This document shows positions 44,501 to 55,109 of a DNA stretch of 59,941 bases, one piece after another (position 1 is the stretch's first letter; every line of letters begins with the position of its first letter). Position numbers and translations under genes: made by a program. The DNA is from Bisporella sp. PMI_857 (taxonomy: Eukaryota > Ascomycota > Leotiomycetes > Helotiales > Helotiaceae). The stretch lies in the NCBI GenBank assembly GCA_021307315.1, contig JAJSPD010000139.1, positions 1 through 59,941 of the forward strand, in the 5' to 3' direction. The notes beneath the pieces are model-generated. The model was not told the origin of the DNA. It searched no databases and was given only the letters and a program-made list of their open reading frames with translations.

Positions 44501-47500
44501 GCGTCCTTCAGTTTTCGGCGTATGCTTTCGACACTAGCATGGAAGACCACCTGACTAGTTAATGGCTGGGCATGTCTTTGTGTACCATCTGAGACGGAGC
44601 GCTTGGAGGATCTTTTCTCTTTTGTCGACAAAATCAAGTCAATGGGCACACTTAGTCCCATCGTTTGCAGCGACGCTGCCTCAAGCACCATGTCGCTGCT
44701 AACGGTTGCAGTTCTTGGGGGCGAGCCCATGACGCCGGCCCAGGTCCACGACTGGGCAGCCAGGTGCACTTGATCAACGTATACGGGCCAAGCGAGTGCT
44801 GTGTAACCAGCACCGTCAACGATCACGTGACGGATCAGACGAACGCACGGAACATCGGCCGGGCCATCGAGAGCTGCCACACGTGGATTGTCAATGCAAA
44901 TGACCACGACCGCTTAATGCCCATCGGTGCTGTAGGAGAACTGGTATTAGAAGGCCCGATTCTAGCGCGCGGCTACCTTCAGGACGAGGAGAAGACCGCG
45001 GCGGCTTTTGTGCCAAGCCCTCGGTGGGCACTCGCTCACTCCCCAAGCCAGCCGCGACGATTTTACAAGACAGGTGACCTTGTGCGGTACAATGCTGATG
45101 GCACGATTCACTTTGTTGGGCGCAAAGATACCAGGTCAAGGTTCGCGGCCAGCGACTCGAGCTGGGAGAGATCGAGCATCACGTGACAGCGCTCCGAGAA
45201 GTAAAGCACGCACTCGCGCTTGTCCCGCGGGATGGCCCGTACAAGCAGCAGATCGTAGTTGTGGTGCGTTTGGAAGAGGTGCTTCCGAACGACGTGTGTC
45301 AGCGGTAGAAGGGATAAGCTTCCACGTTGGCTGCAGCACCGCCGCTGCCCAGAACTTGCAGCAGATCCGTGAACAAGCCTCACAGCTTCTGCCGTCGTAC
45401 ATGGAGCCTAGTATCTATATTTCCGTCACGGCGATGCCTACGCTCTCTTCAGGCAAGCTGGACCGTAAGCAGGTGATGCGGTGGGTTGAGCAAATGAACG
45501 AGGACACGCGTCGGCTGGTCCACGAACACTTGACGGAGAAGCGAGCAGCCAGCCGCTCAACGAACTGCAGCGTCGTTTGCGAGACGTCTGGAGCAGTGTG
45601 CTTAATGTTCCTGCAGATAATATTGGCCTCAACAGCTCTTTTGTCACACTGGAGGGACTCGATTTCGCTATGGCCGTTGTTGCTCGGTGCCGGGGAGCTG
45701 GAATCCAAATCGGCGCGCGAGATATGCTGCAGTACCGCAAACTGTCAGAGTTAGCAGACAGAGCCAAAGTCGACTCTGACCAGAGCAGCCGCGGAGTCTT
45801 GGCTGTGGACGACCTGAATGGGCCGTACGAATTGTCGCCCATCCAGCGATTACACTTCCAATTTGCCCTACAGGCGACAACGCAACCAGCAGAGCTTTTT
45901 TTGATGCTGTCTCGACAGTCTCTATAGTCCAGCTTCGTTTGGCACTTGAAGCCGTTGTTTCTGCTCATTCGGCCCTGCGCACGCGCTTCCATTGCGACGC
46001 GCAGGTGTCTGGCAACAGCAGGTGACAGACGATGTGGCTGGCTCTTTCGAGGTGCATGAGACCAGAGTGGCTGATCAAAAGCGGTTGGGGCTGTTGTGAC
46101 CAGCACACGGGAAATGATCAATTTCCGGCGTGGGCCGATACTTGCAGCGGCCCTAGTGTCTGTAGGAGATGAACAGTCGGTTTTCTTTGCAGCCCACCAC
46201 CTCGTTATTGACCTGGTTTCTTGGCGCATCATTCTGCTGGAGATAGAAGAACTACTTGTGCATGGGACGGCACCAGCCCCAGAACAAGTGTCTTTCAAAG
46301 CATGGAGCCTAGCGCAGGCAGAGCATATCCAGAATCACTTTACGCCTTCTACAGTCCTTGCCTCAAAAGTTCTGCCAGCCGACTTAGGCTACTGGGGCCT
46401 CACCGACAAGCTCCTTCGGATCAACGACGTAGTTCGAGAAAGCTTCGTGCTCAGCCAGGAATCAAGCCAAAGCCTGCTTGGCTCCTGCAATACGGCGCTG
46501 CGCACTACACCGCTCGAGCTTTTCCTGCTGCGCTGACGTACTCATTCTCGCAGACATTCCCAGACCGTCCGACTCCGGCTGTCTTCAGCGAGGCCATGGA
46601 AGAGAGCCCTGGGAGCATCGATTGACCTGTCGCGAACAGTAGGCTGGTTTACAACAATGTATCCAGTTCTCGTAAAACCTAGCCAGCTTGACGAAGGAGT
46701 GATTGGAGCTGTCTGTGCCGCTAAAGATGCCCGGCGAAGCTTGGTAGACAATGGCTGGCCTTACTTCTCGACTGCTTTTCTCACCGACGCAGGGAGGAAG
46801 GCCTTCGCTGCTCATTGGCCGATGGAGATCTTGTTCAACTACCAAGGGGTCTACCAGCAGCTAGAGCGGCCGGATGCTTTATTTCGCGCTCGAAACATTC
46901 CTTCGGTGGCCAGGACACCAGAAGAAAGCGCTTCCTTGCATTGGATCTTCAATGTATCAGCTACTGTGAAAGACGGTCGCCTTGAGGCCAGCCTCACGTA
47001 CAACAAGCACATCAGACAACCTAACATGGTCAAAGAGTGGGCCCGACGGTATGAGGCAGCGCTCGAAGAACTGGCTACGGTTCTTCCGTCCTTGTCGCCA
47101 ATGCCAACTGTCAGCGATTTCCCTCTTCTTTCAACAACCAATGGCAGCTTGTGGCAGATGGCAAAGCACACTTTGCCTACGCTTGGCATAAATGATGTAT
47201 CGGAGATTGAAGATATTTACCCGTGCTCTCCTATACAAGAAGGTCTTCAGATTAGCCAGATCGAAGGCGAGGGAACAATGTACAAAACTGTACACTTGAC
47301 GATGGTCGAGCCTACACATATCGGTGGCTGCGTAGATATTCGGCAGCTACGTCAAGCGTGGCAGCAGGTCGTAGACCGCCACTCTATCTTGCGGACTGTG
47401 TTTGTTGAGAGTGTTGGATCTGATCGCCTCTTTGACCAGGTGGTCCTGAAAAGGGTGGAGGCAACTGCTGCCGAGGTCAAGGCTTCTGACTCGCAGCACG

Positions 47501-50500
47501 ATCTAAGATCGCTTTCTGACATCCCAGATGAGCTGTCTTTCGCCGGCAAGCGTCCGCCTCATCGCCTGACCATCTTCACGGGTGATGATACAAAAGTTCT
47601 CTGCCGCCTGGAGATCAACCACACCATTAGTGATGGTACATCCTCTGGAATTATCCTGCACGACTGGGCCCGGGCTTACGCAGGCACGCTCCCACAATCT
47701 AAAGCGCCGCGCTACAGCAGATACATCGCATTCTTGCAGAAACAGACAACGAAACGCACCTTCACTACTGGCACGAGCTGTTGTCTGGCATAGAGCCGTG
47801 CTACTTCCCATCCATGGCCAACACAACAGCAGCCAAACTTGACACCGAGCACTCGGTGCTCGTCCCAGACGTGCAGAGTTCAGATCTGCGCGCCTTCTGC
47901 CGGAAGCTTGGGGTCACGTTGTTCAATGTGATGCAAGCCGCCTGGGCGCTCGTTCTCCGCAGCTATACTGGGATGGATGACGTGTGCTTTGGTTACTTAA
48001 CGTCGGGGCGAGACCTGCCAATTGATGGGGTGGAAGATATAGCTGGACCTTTGATCAATATGCTGACGTGTCGGGCACAGCTTAACCGTTCGTGGTCAGT
48101 AGCTGATTTGATCAACAGACTCCAAGAGCAGCATCAAAGCAGCGGCGAGCACCAGACGTCCTCTTTGGGAAGCGTTCAGCACGCGCTCAGACTGTCAGGA
48201 GCCCGACTTTTTAATACGACTATCAATGTGCAACACTCCCGGAAAGGTGGCTCAAGTACCGACAAGACTCTTTAAGCCTATAGGGGTCGAGATAATACTG
48301 AGGTAAGAATTAGCACATCAGCTGCACGGCATTATCTGGTCTTTGCTTACACAGCCCTAGTTCGATGTCTCCCTGTCCGTATCTTCTAGCCCAGAAGATA
48401 TTGTAATACGTCTGAAGTACGCCGCCTCCCGCTTCGATGAGCAGCACGCGAACAACATTGCTAGCACATTCTCGGCGCTGCTTGCCAGGATGGTGCAGCA
48501 GCCGACGAGTCTATCTCGTCAAGCTACTTTCTCGACGCGAGCAGCAAAGACGAGGCCCAGATACTGGCCTGGAACAACACTCCTTTGCTTACGGTCGAGC
48601 AGTGTGTCCACCACCTCATTGAGAAGCAAGTGCGCTTACAGCCAAGTGCCTTGGCTGTATGTGCGTGGGATGGCGAGATGACATACACCGAGTTAGACGA
48701 GCGTGCCGAGCGACTCGCCCGTCTCCTCGTCAGCATGGGAGTCCGGCCGGACACGTTGGTGCCCTTGTGCTTTGAAAAGTCTGCGTGGTACACAGTAGCA
48801 CTACTCGCGGTGCTGAAGGCTGGTGGTGCCTTTGTTCCTCTCGATCCTTCCCAGCCACTCCAGCGTATCGCATCGATGATTCGCCAATGCAACGCAAGCG
48901 TAGTTCTGAGTTCTCGAGATCAAGCAGACTCCCTGAAGGAACTGGGCGTGTCGGTCGTGCAGGTGTCGGCAGCCAGCATAGAAAAGCTGCCACCCGCGTC
49001 TGGCAACTTGGAGGTTGATGTGCGGCCCAACAACCTTGTTTACGCAATTTTCACTTCGGGCTCAACCGGAGTTCCAAAAGCAGTGGCTATTGAGCACCGC
49101 TCGTACTGCTCAGGGGCGGCGGCTCACAAGGACCGAATCCGCATCAACAGTGGCTCTCGCGTCCTTCAGTTTTCGGCGTATGCTTTCGACACTAGCATGG
49201 AAGACCACTTTGACAAGTCTAATGCTGGAGCATGTCTTGTGTACCATCTGAACGGAGCGTCTGGAGGATCTTTCTCTTTTGTCGACACAAATCGAGTTAA
49301 TGGCACACTTAGTCCCATCGTTTGCAGCGACGCTGCTCAAGCACCATGTCTTTGCTAACGGTTGCAGTTTTGGGGGCGAGCCCATGACACCGGCCCAGTC
49401 AGACTGGGCAAGCCAGGTGCATTTGATCAACGATACGGGCCAAGCGAGTGCTGTGTAACCAGCACCGTCAACGATCACGTGACGGATCAGACGAACGCAC
49501 GGAACATCGGCCGGGCCATCGAGAGCTGCCACACGTGGATTGTCAATGCAAATGACCACGACCGCTTAATGCCCATCGGTGCTGTAGGAGAACTGGTATT
49601 AGAAGGCCCGATTCTAGCGCGCGGCTACCTCCAAGACGAGGAGAAGACCGCGGCGGCTTTTGTGTCAAGCCCTCGGTGGGCACTCGCTCACTCCCAAGCC
49701 AGCCGCGACGATTTTACAAACAGGTGACCTTGTGCGGTACAATGCCGATGGCACGATTCACTTTGTTGGGCGCAAAGATACACAGGTCAAGGTTCGCGGC
49801 CAGCGACTCGAGCTGGGAGAGATCGAGCATCACTTGACAGCGCTCCGAGAAGTAAAGCACGCACTCGCGCTTGTCCCGCGGGATGGCCCGTACAAGCAGC
49901 AGATCGCAGTAGTGGTGCGTTTGGAAGAGGTGCTTCCGAACGGCGTGTGTCAGACGGTAGAAGGGATAAGCTTCCACGTTGGCTGCAGCACCGCCGCTGC
50001 CCAGAACTTGCAGCAGATCCGTGAACAGGCCTCACAGCTTCTGCCGTCGTACATGGAGCCTAGTATCTATATTTCCGTCACGGCGATGCCTACTCTCCTC
50101 AGGCAAGCTGGACCGTAAGCAGGTATGCGGTGGGTTGAGCAAATGAACGAAGACACGCGTCGCTGGTCCAAGAAACACTTGACGGAGAAGCGAGCAGCCA
50201 GCCGCTCAACGAACTGCAGCGTCGTTTGCGAGACGTCTGGAGCAGTGTGCTTAATGTTCCTGCAGATAATATTGGCCTCAACAGCTCTTTTGTCACACTC
50301 GGAGGCGACTCGATTTCAGCTATGGCCGTTGTTGCTCGGTGCCGGGGAGCTGGAATCAAATCAGCGCGCGAGATATGCTGCAGTACCGCAAACTGTCAGA
50401 GTTAGCAGACAGAGCCAAAGTCGACTCTGACCAGAGCAGCCGCGGAGTCTTGGCTGTGGACGACCTGAATGGGCCGTACGAATTGTCGCCCATCCAGCGA

Positions 50501-53500
50501 TTACACTTCCATTTTGCACCCAAAGGCGACAACAGCAACCAGCAGAGGCTTCTTTTTGATGCTGTCTCGACAGGTCTCTATAGTCCAGCTTCGTTTGGCA
50601 CTTGAAGCCGTTGTTTCTGCTCATTCGGCCCTGCGCACGCGCTTCCATTGCGACGCGCAGGGTGTCTGGCAACAGCAGGTGACAGACGATGTGGCTGGCT
50701 CTTTCGAGGTGCGTGAGACCAGAGTGGCTGATCAAAAAGCGGTTGGGCTGTGTGGCCAGCACACGGGAAATGATCAATTTCCGGCGTGGGCCGATACTTG
50801 CAGCGGCCCTAGTGTCTGTAGGAGATGAACAGTCGGTTTTCTTTGCAGCCCACCACCTCGTTATTGACCTGGTTTCTTGGCGCATCATTCTGCTGGAGAT
50901 AGAAGAACTACTTGTGCATGGGACGGCACCAGCCCCAGAACAAGTGTCTTTCAAAGCATGGAGCCTAGCGCAGGCAGAGCATATCCAGAATCACTTTACC
51001 CTTCTACAGTCCTTGCCTCAAAAGTTCTGCCAGCCGACTTAGGCTACTGGGGCCTCACCGACAAGCTCCTTCGGATCAACGACGTAGTTCGAGAAGCTTC
51101 GTGCTCAGCCAGGAATCAAGCCAAAGCCTGCTTGGCTCCTGCAATACGGCGCTGCGCACTACACCGCTCGAGCTTTTCCTGCTGCGCTGACGTACTCATT
51201 CTCGCAGACATTCCCAGACCGTCCGACTCCGGCTGTCTTCAGCGAAGGCCATGGAAGAGAGCCCTGGGATGCATCGATTGACCTGTCGCGAACAGTAGGC
51301 TGGTTTACAACAATGTATCCAGTTCTCGTAAAACCTAGCCAGCTTGACGAAGGAGTGATTGGAGCTGTCTGTGCCGCTAAAGATGCCCGGCGAAGCTTGG
51401 TAGACAATGGTTGGCCTTACTTCTCGACTGCTTTTCTCACCGACGCAGGGAGGAAGGCCTTCGCTGCTCATTGGCCGATGGAGATCTTGTTCAACTACCA
51501 AGGTTTACCAGCAGCTAGAGCGGCCGGATGCTTTATTTCGCGCTCGAAACATTCCTTCGGTGCCAGGACACCAGAAGAAGGCTTCCTTGCATTGGATCTT
51601 CAATGTATCAGCTACTGTGAAAGACGGTCGCCTTGAGGCCAGCCTCACGTACAACAAGCACATCAGACAACCTAACATGGTCAAAGAGTGGGCCCGACGG
51701 TATGAGGCAGCGCTCGAAAAACTGGCTACGGTTCTTCCGTCCTTGTCGCCAATGCCAACTGTCAGCGATTTCCCTCTTCTTTCAACAACCAATGGCAGCT
51801 TGTGGCAGATGGCAAAGCACACTTTGCCTACGCTTGGCATAAATGATGTATCGGAGATCGAGGATATCTACCCGTGCTCTCCTATACAAGAAGGCCTTCA
51901 GGTCAGCCAGATTGACAGCGGAGGAACAATGTACAAAACTGTACACTTGATAACAGTCGAGCCTACGTACAGCGGTGGCTGCGTTGATATTCAGCAGCTA
52001 CGACAAGCGTGGCAGCAGGTCGTAGACCGCCACTCTATCCTGCGGACTGTGTTTGTTGAGAGTGTTGGATCTGATCGCCTCTTTGACCAGGTGGTCCTGA
52101 GCAAAACAGAGGCGGCTATCGTAGAAATTAAAGATACTGGCATGCAGCACCATCTAAAATCGCTTTCTAACATCCCAGATGAGCTGTCTTTCGCCGGCAA
52201 GCGTCCGCCTCACCGGTTGACCATCTTCACAGGTAATGACACAAAGGCTCTATGCCGGTTGGAGATCAACCACATCCTTACAGATGGTTCCTCCTATGAT
52301 ATTATCCTGCGCGACTGGGCCCGGGCTTACGCAGGCACACTCCCACAATCTAAAGCGCCGCGCTACAGCAGATACATCGCATTCTTGCAGAAGCAAGACA
52401 ACGAAGCGCACCTTCACTACTGGCACGAGCTGTTGTCTGGCATAGAGCCGTGCTACTTCCCATTTATGGTCAACACAACAGCAGCCAAACTGGACACCGA
52501 GCACTCTGTGCTCGTTCCAGACGTACAGAGTTCAGATCTGCGCGCTTTCTGCCGGAAGCTAGGGGTCACGTTGTTCAATGTGATGCAAGTCGCCTGGGCG
52601 CTAGTTCTCCGCAGCTATACTGGGATGGATGACGTGTGCTTTGGTTACTTAACGTCGGGGCGAGACCTGCCAATTGATGAGGTGGAAGATATGGCTGGAC
52701 CTCTGATCAACATGCTGACGTGTCGGGCACAGCTTAACCGTTCGTGGTCAGTAGCTGATTTGATCAACGAACTCCAAAGGCAGTACTACGACAGCAATGG
52801 GCATCAAACAACTTCGTTAGGAAGTGTTCAGCGCGCACTCAAACTATCAGGGGCCCGACTTTTCAACACAACTATTAATGTGCAACACTCCCGGAAAGAT
52901 GGTGTCAGCAACGAGAAAGCTTCCTTCAAACCTACCAGTGGTTATGGTAAGACAGAGGTATGTAGAAGAACGCAAGCTGCACGGCATTATCTGGTCTTTG
53001 CTTACACAGCCCTAGTTCGATGTCTCCCTGTCCGTATCTTCTAGCCCAGAAGATATTGTAATACGTCTGAAGTACGCCGCCTCCCGCTTCGATGAGCAGC
53101 ACGCGAACAACATTGCTAGTACATTCTCGGCGCTGCTTGCCAGGATGGTGCAGCGGCCAGACGAGTCTATCTCGTCAAGCTACTTTCTCGACGCGAGCAG
53201 CAAAGACGAGGCCCAGATACTGGCCTGGAACAACACTCCTTTGCTTACGGTCGAGCAGTGTGTCCACCACCTCATTGAGAAGCAAGTGCGCTTACAGCCA
53301 AGTGCCTTGGCTGTATGTGCGTGGGATGGCGAGATGACATACGCCGAGTTAGACGAGCGTGCCGAGCGACTCGCCCGTCTCCTCGTCAGCATGGGAGTCC
53401 GGCCGGACACGTTGGTGCCCTTGTGCTTTGAAAAGTCTGCGTGGTACACAGTAGCACTACTCGCGGTGCTGAAGGCTGGTGGTGCTTTTGTTCCTCTCGA

Positions 53501-55109
53501 TCCTTCCCAGCCACTCCAGCGCATCGCATCGATGATTCGCCAATGCACCGCAAGCGTAGTTCTGAGCTCTCGAGATCAAGCAGACTCCCTGAAGGAACTG
53601 GGCGTGTCGGTCGTGCAGGTGTCGGCAGCCAGCATAGAAAAGCTGCCACCCGCGTCTGGCAACTTGGAGGTTGATGTGCGGCCCAACAACCTTGTTTACG
53701 CAATTTTCACTTCGGGCTCAACCGGAGTTCCGAAAGCAGTGGCTGTTGAGCACCGCTCGTACTGCTCAGGGGCGGCGGCTCACAAGGACCGAATCCGCAT
53801 CAACAGTGGCTCTCGCGTCCTTCAGTTTTCGGCGTATGCTTTCGACACTAGCATGGAAGACCACTTGACAAGTCTAATGATTGGAGCATGTCTCTGTGTA
53901 CCATCTGAGACGGAGCGCTTGGAGGATCTTTACTCTTTTGTCGACACAAATCGAGTTAATTGGGCACACTTAGTCCCATCGTTTGCAGCGACACTGCCCT
54001 CAAGCACCATGTCGCTGCTAACGGTTGCAGTTCTTGGGGGCGAGCCCATGACGCCGGCCCAGGTCCACGACTGGGCAAGCCAGGTGCATTTGATCAACGT
54101 ATACGGGCCAAGCGAGTGCTGTGTAACCAGCACCGTCAACGATCACGTGACGGATCAGACGAACGCACGGAACATCGGCCGGGCCATCGAGAGCTGCCAT
54201 ACGTGGATTGTCAATGCAAATGACCACGACCGCTTAATGCCCATCGGTGCTGTAGGAGAACTGGTATTAGAAGGCCCGATTCTAGCGCGCGGCTACCTCC
54301 AAGACGAGGAGAAGACCGCGGCGGCTTTTGTGTCAAGCCCTCGGTGGGCACTCGCTCACTCCCCAAGCCAGCCGCGACGATTTTACAAGACAGGTGACCT
54401 TGTGCGGTACAACGCCGACGGCACGATTCACTTTGTTGGGCGCAAAGATACACAGGTCAAGGTTCGCGGCCAGCGACTCGAGCTGGGAGAGATCGAGCAT
54501 CACTTGACAGCGCTCCGAGAAGTAAAGCACGCACTCGCGCTTGTCCCGCGGGATGGCCCGTACAAGCAGCAGATCGCAGTAGTGGTGCGTTTGGAAGAGG
54601 TGCTTCCGAACGACGTGTGTCAGACGGTAGAAGGGATAAGCTTCCACGTTGGCTGCAGCACCGCCGCTGCCCAGAACTTGCAGCAGATCCGCGAACAGGC
54701 CTCGCAGCTTCTGCCGTCGTACATGGAGCCCAGTATCTATATTTCCGTTACGGCGATGCCTACTCTCTCCTCAGGCAAGCTGGATCGTAAGCAGGTAATG
54801 CGGTGGGTTGAGCAAATGAACGAGGACACGCGTCGGCTGGTCCACGAGACACTTGACGGAGAAGCGAGCAGCCAGCCGCTCAATGAACTGCAGCGCCGTT
54901 TGCGAGACGTCTGGAGCAGTGTGCTTAATGTTCCTGCAGATAATATTGGCCTCAACAGCTCTTTTTTCACGCTCGGAGGCGACTCGATTTCAGCTATGGC
55001 CGTTGTGTCACGATGCCGGGAAGCCGCAATCCCGATTAGAATGGTAGATATGCTGCACTACCACAAACTACAGGAGCTGACAGACAGAGCCAAAGTTGAC
55101 TCTGCCTAG
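28413..55109 (+). CDS. Giant hexamodular non-ribosomal peptide synthetase, C-(A-T-E-C)x5-A-T
   Basis: Seven exons: 28413-29591, 29652-34277, 34336-38961, 39020-43645, 43704-48302, 48361-52957 and 53016-55109. Introns are 60 bp (first) or 58 bp (other five), all GTATGT or GTAAGA to CTAG, in phase 0, at one fixed position inside each C domain. Splicing every time restores [13 protein letters not shown], the C-terminal part of the condensation domain. Without indels the protein would be about 8,800 residues. Six A domains, six T domains (LGGDSISAM), five E domains ([11 protein letters not shown]) and six C domains (NHTISDG or NHILTDG) are seen. There is no thioesterase, reductase or terminal C domain. 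Exons 2-4 are intact and exactly 4,626 bp each. Exons 5 and 6 are 27 and 29 bp short through scattered single-base indels. The product would be a peptide with D residues at positions 1-5. Confidence 0.9.
29652..34277 (+). CDS. NRPS module 1 exon: end of C0, A1-T1-E1, start of C1
   Basis: 4,626 bp, uninterrupted. A1 spans about 29870-31470 with [29 protein letters not shown], the [16 protein letters not shown] block and SSGKLDRK. The pocket residues read by alignment to the GrsA positions are D-T-E-D-V-G-A-V-T plus Lys. T1 has LGGDSISAM with its phosphopantetheine Ser at about 31620. E1 (about 31785-33100) has [19 protein letters not shown] and VGWFTTMYP, so it should be active. C1 begins about 33175 with NHILTDG. 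The pocket code matches no substrate I can name with confidence. Confidence 0.88.
34336..38961 (+). CDS. NRPS module 2 exon: A2-T2-E2, start of C2
   Basis: Exactly 4,684 bp downstream of the module 1 exon start and the same length. Nearly every stretch outside the A-domain core is identical or nearly so to module 1. The core 35136-35455 is clearly different (FDVSMDDH instead of FDTSMEDH). Its pocket residues read D-V-D-Q-V-I-A-V-Q plus Lys, so A2 should load a different amino acid. T2 and E2 motifs are complete. C2 ends at the 58-bp intron 38962-39019. Confidence 0.88.
39020..43645 (+). CDS. NRPS module 3 exon: A3-T3-E3, start of C3
   Basis: Again 4,626 bp and in full frame. The A-domain core 39820-40140 is a third type ([17 protein letters not shown]), with pocket residues D-A-E-L-M-G-A-V-I plus Lys, most like pockets for hydrophobic residues, but I make no firm call. 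T3 and E3 motifs are complete. The C3 domain differs from C1 and C2 in a short tract around 42785-42850 ([14 protein letters not shown]), which it shares with C5. It ends at the 58-bp intron 43646-43703. Confidence 0.88.
43704..48302 (+). other. NRPS module 4 exon: A4-T4-E4, start of C4, with about 20 or more single-base indels
   Basis: Collinear with modules 1-3 but 27 bp shorter, so the reading frame breaks repeatedly. Examples are one base lost in GTGCCGGTGGTACAGG near 44300, in GGAGTTCCGAAAG near 44415, in TCACACTCGGAGGGG near 45650, in CAGGGTGTCTGG near 46005 and in AAACAGGACAACG near 47747. Substitutions are few. All domain motifs can be read by switching frames, including [10 protein letters not shown] (E4) and NHTISDG (C4). 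The A core belongs to the same type as A5 and A6. The upstream A-domain part resembles modules 1-3, so A4 is a mosaic. The intron 48303-48360 is intact. The pattern fits uncorrected sequencing error more than decay. Confidence 0.75.
48361..52957 (+). other. NRPS module 5 exon: A5-T5-E5, start of C5, with indels up to about 51,600
   Basis: Collinear with the other modules but 29 bp shorter. Single-base gaps, plus a few single-base gains, occur from 48500 (CAGCAGCCGACGAG) to about 51,580 (GAAGAAGGCTTCC). From there to the end of the exon the frame is clean (51407-52957 is open for its last 460 or so codons). The A core is the same type as A4 and A6. E5 ([10 protein letters not shown] near 50845) and C5 (NHILTDG near 52265) motifs are intact. 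The final intron is 52958-53015. Whether the gene is really broken needs raw reads. Confidence 0.75.
53016..55109 (+). CDS. NRPS module 6 exon: A6-T6, terminal
   Basis: An intact 2,094-bp exon ending in TAG at 55107-55109. A6 has all core motifs; its pocket residues read D-T-E-H-V-G-V-V-T plus Lys, the type shared with A4 and A5. T6 carries LGGDSISAM, but its last 35 residues differ from the other T domains ([18 protein letters not shown]). The protein stops 5 residues after the T domain with no E, C, TE or R domain. Release must be in trans, spontaneous, or by a partner enzyme; the FSH hydrolase at 9490-10486 is one candidate. The sixth residue would stay L. Confidence 0.88.
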   Translation, partial: FDVSLSVSSSPEDIVIRLKYAASRFDEQHANNIASTFSALLARMVQRPDESISSSYFLDASSKDEAQILAWNNTPLLTVEQCVHHLIEKQVRLQPSALAVCAWDGEMTYAELDERAERLARLLVSMGVRPDTLVPLCFEKSAWYTVALLAVLKAGGAFVPLDPSQPLQRIASMIRQCTASVVLSSRDQADSLKELGVSVVQVSAASIEKLPPASGNLEVDVRPNNLVYAIFTSGSTGVPKAVAVEHRSYCSGAAAHKDRIRINSGSRVLQFSAYAFDTSMEDHLTSLMIGACLCVPSETERLEDLYSFVDTNRVNWAHLVPSFAATLPSSTMSLLTVAVLGGEPMTPAQVHDWASQVHLINVYGPSECCVTSTVNDHVTDQTNARNIGRAIESCHTWIVNANDHDRLMPIGAVGELVLEGPILARGYLQDEEKTAAAFVSSPRWALAHSPSQPRRFYKTGDLVRYNADGTIHFVGRKDTQVKVRGQRLELGEIEHHLTALREVKHALALVPRDGPYKQQIAVVVRLEEVLPNDVCQTVEGISFHVGCSTAAAQNLQQIREQASQLLPSYMEPSIYISVTAMPTLSSGKLDRKQVMRWVEQMNEDTRRLVHETLDGEASSQPLNELQRRLRDVWSSVLNVPADNIGLNSSFFTLGGDSISAMAVVSRCREAAIPIRMVDMLHYHKLQELTDRAKVDSA

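Noticed and set aside
43704..52957. Modules 4 and 5 considered as true pseudogenes or as separate small genes
   Set aside because: The breaks are isolated single-base indels with almost no substitutions, all domain motifs persist and introns remain intact. Sequence error is the better explanation, pending read-level data.
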